Origin: Chelydra serpentina
Lineage: Eukaryota > Chordata > Testudines > Chelydridae
Direction of reading: 5' to 3'
Assembly: GCA_037349315.1 (NCBI GenBank)
Contig: JBAIAC010000059.1
Location: 17,454,501 to 17,518,500, forward strand
Length of the DNA stretch: 64,000 nucleotides
The notes under the pieces are model-generated. The model was not told the origin of the DNA, ran no database searches, and saw only the letters and a list, made by a program, of their open reading frames with translations. Every line of letters begins with the position of its first letter. Positions within the stretch are counted from its first letter, which is position 1. Positions 63,747 through 64,000 of the stretch are shown one piece after another. The translations under genes were made by a program, and so were the position numbers.

Positions 63747-64000
63747 TATCATAGAATATAGAATAGAATATTAGGGTTTGAAGAGACCTCAAAGGTCATC
63801 GAGTCCAACCCCCTGCTCAAAGCAGGACCAACACCAGCTAAATCATCCCAGCCAGGGCTTTGTCAAGCCAGACCTTAAAAACCTCTAAGGAAGGAGATGC
63901 CACCACCTCCCTAGGTAACCCATTCCAGTGCTTCACCACCCTACTAGTGAAATAGTGTTTCCTAATATTCAACCCCCACTGCAACTTGAAACCATTGCTT
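63747..64000 (-). mobile_element. CR1 LINE 3' end, antisense, cut by window edge
   Basis: Begins with the reversed tail (tagaatagaatattagggtt) and continues as gtccaaccccctgctcaaag, then cttcaccaccctactagtga, colinear with 57881-58140. It runs past the end of the window. Confidence 0.92.

Larger units (their letters stand above)
62928..64000. other. Downstream sequence or last intron
   Basis: Contains a sense SINE tail (63105-63215: cagtacctagtacaatgggc), a family A palindrome (63225-63312), an (AAAAT)n run (63467-63487) and a CR1 at the edge. No final TRPM5 exon was found. Confidence 0.7.

Overview
The window is vertebrate genomic DNA, most likely from a cryptodiran (hidden-necked) turtle. 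This rests on two kinds of repeat. There are two copies of a tRNA-derived SINE whose 3' tail matches a CR1 LINE end, as in the turtle Cry/polIII SINE family. There are also many CR1, hAT, Penelope-like and MIR-type repeats in a sauropsid style. Species cannot be read from the sequence.

One protein-coding gene is visible: TRPM5, on the + strand. It encodes the Ca2+-activated monovalent cation channel of taste and other chemosensory cells. I can place 23 coding exons from 10247 to about 62910, all in consistent reading phase, giving about 1138-1143 residues (the human protein, from memory, is about 1165). The first coding exon has a splice acceptor just before the ATG, so a 5' non-coding exon should lie upstream. 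The last visible exon either runs to an in-frame stop at 62925 or splices through a good donor at 62911 to an exon outside the window. The exons encode, in order, the TRPM homology region, the pre-S1 helices, S1-S6 with the pore motif [10 protein letters not shown], the TRP helix and the C-terminal coiled coil. Intron 19 uses a GC-AG splice pair.

Positions 1-10209 are upstream intergenic or 5'-intron sequence. They hold a CR1 LINE 3' end, a Penelope-like element with long inverted ends, two small hAT elements and a MIR. The introns, which make up most of the window, are a dense record of mobile DNA. They contain non-autonomous hAT elements with 8-bp target duplications, a 1.64-kb fold-back hAT carrying two opposed transposase fragments, TAA-flanked terminal-inverted-repeat elements, and several families of short palindromic repeats. 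They also contain CR1 pieces on both strands, an RTE-like LINE remnant and two Cry-type SINEs.

The most unusual single object is a 155-bp antisense 28S rRNA chimera at 59883-60037. It joins two 28S segments in swapped order and is flanked by a perfect 13-bp direct repeat. This suggests LINE-type retrotransposition of ribosomal RNA with a template switch. No prokaryotic features, CRISPR arrays or functional RNA genes were seen.
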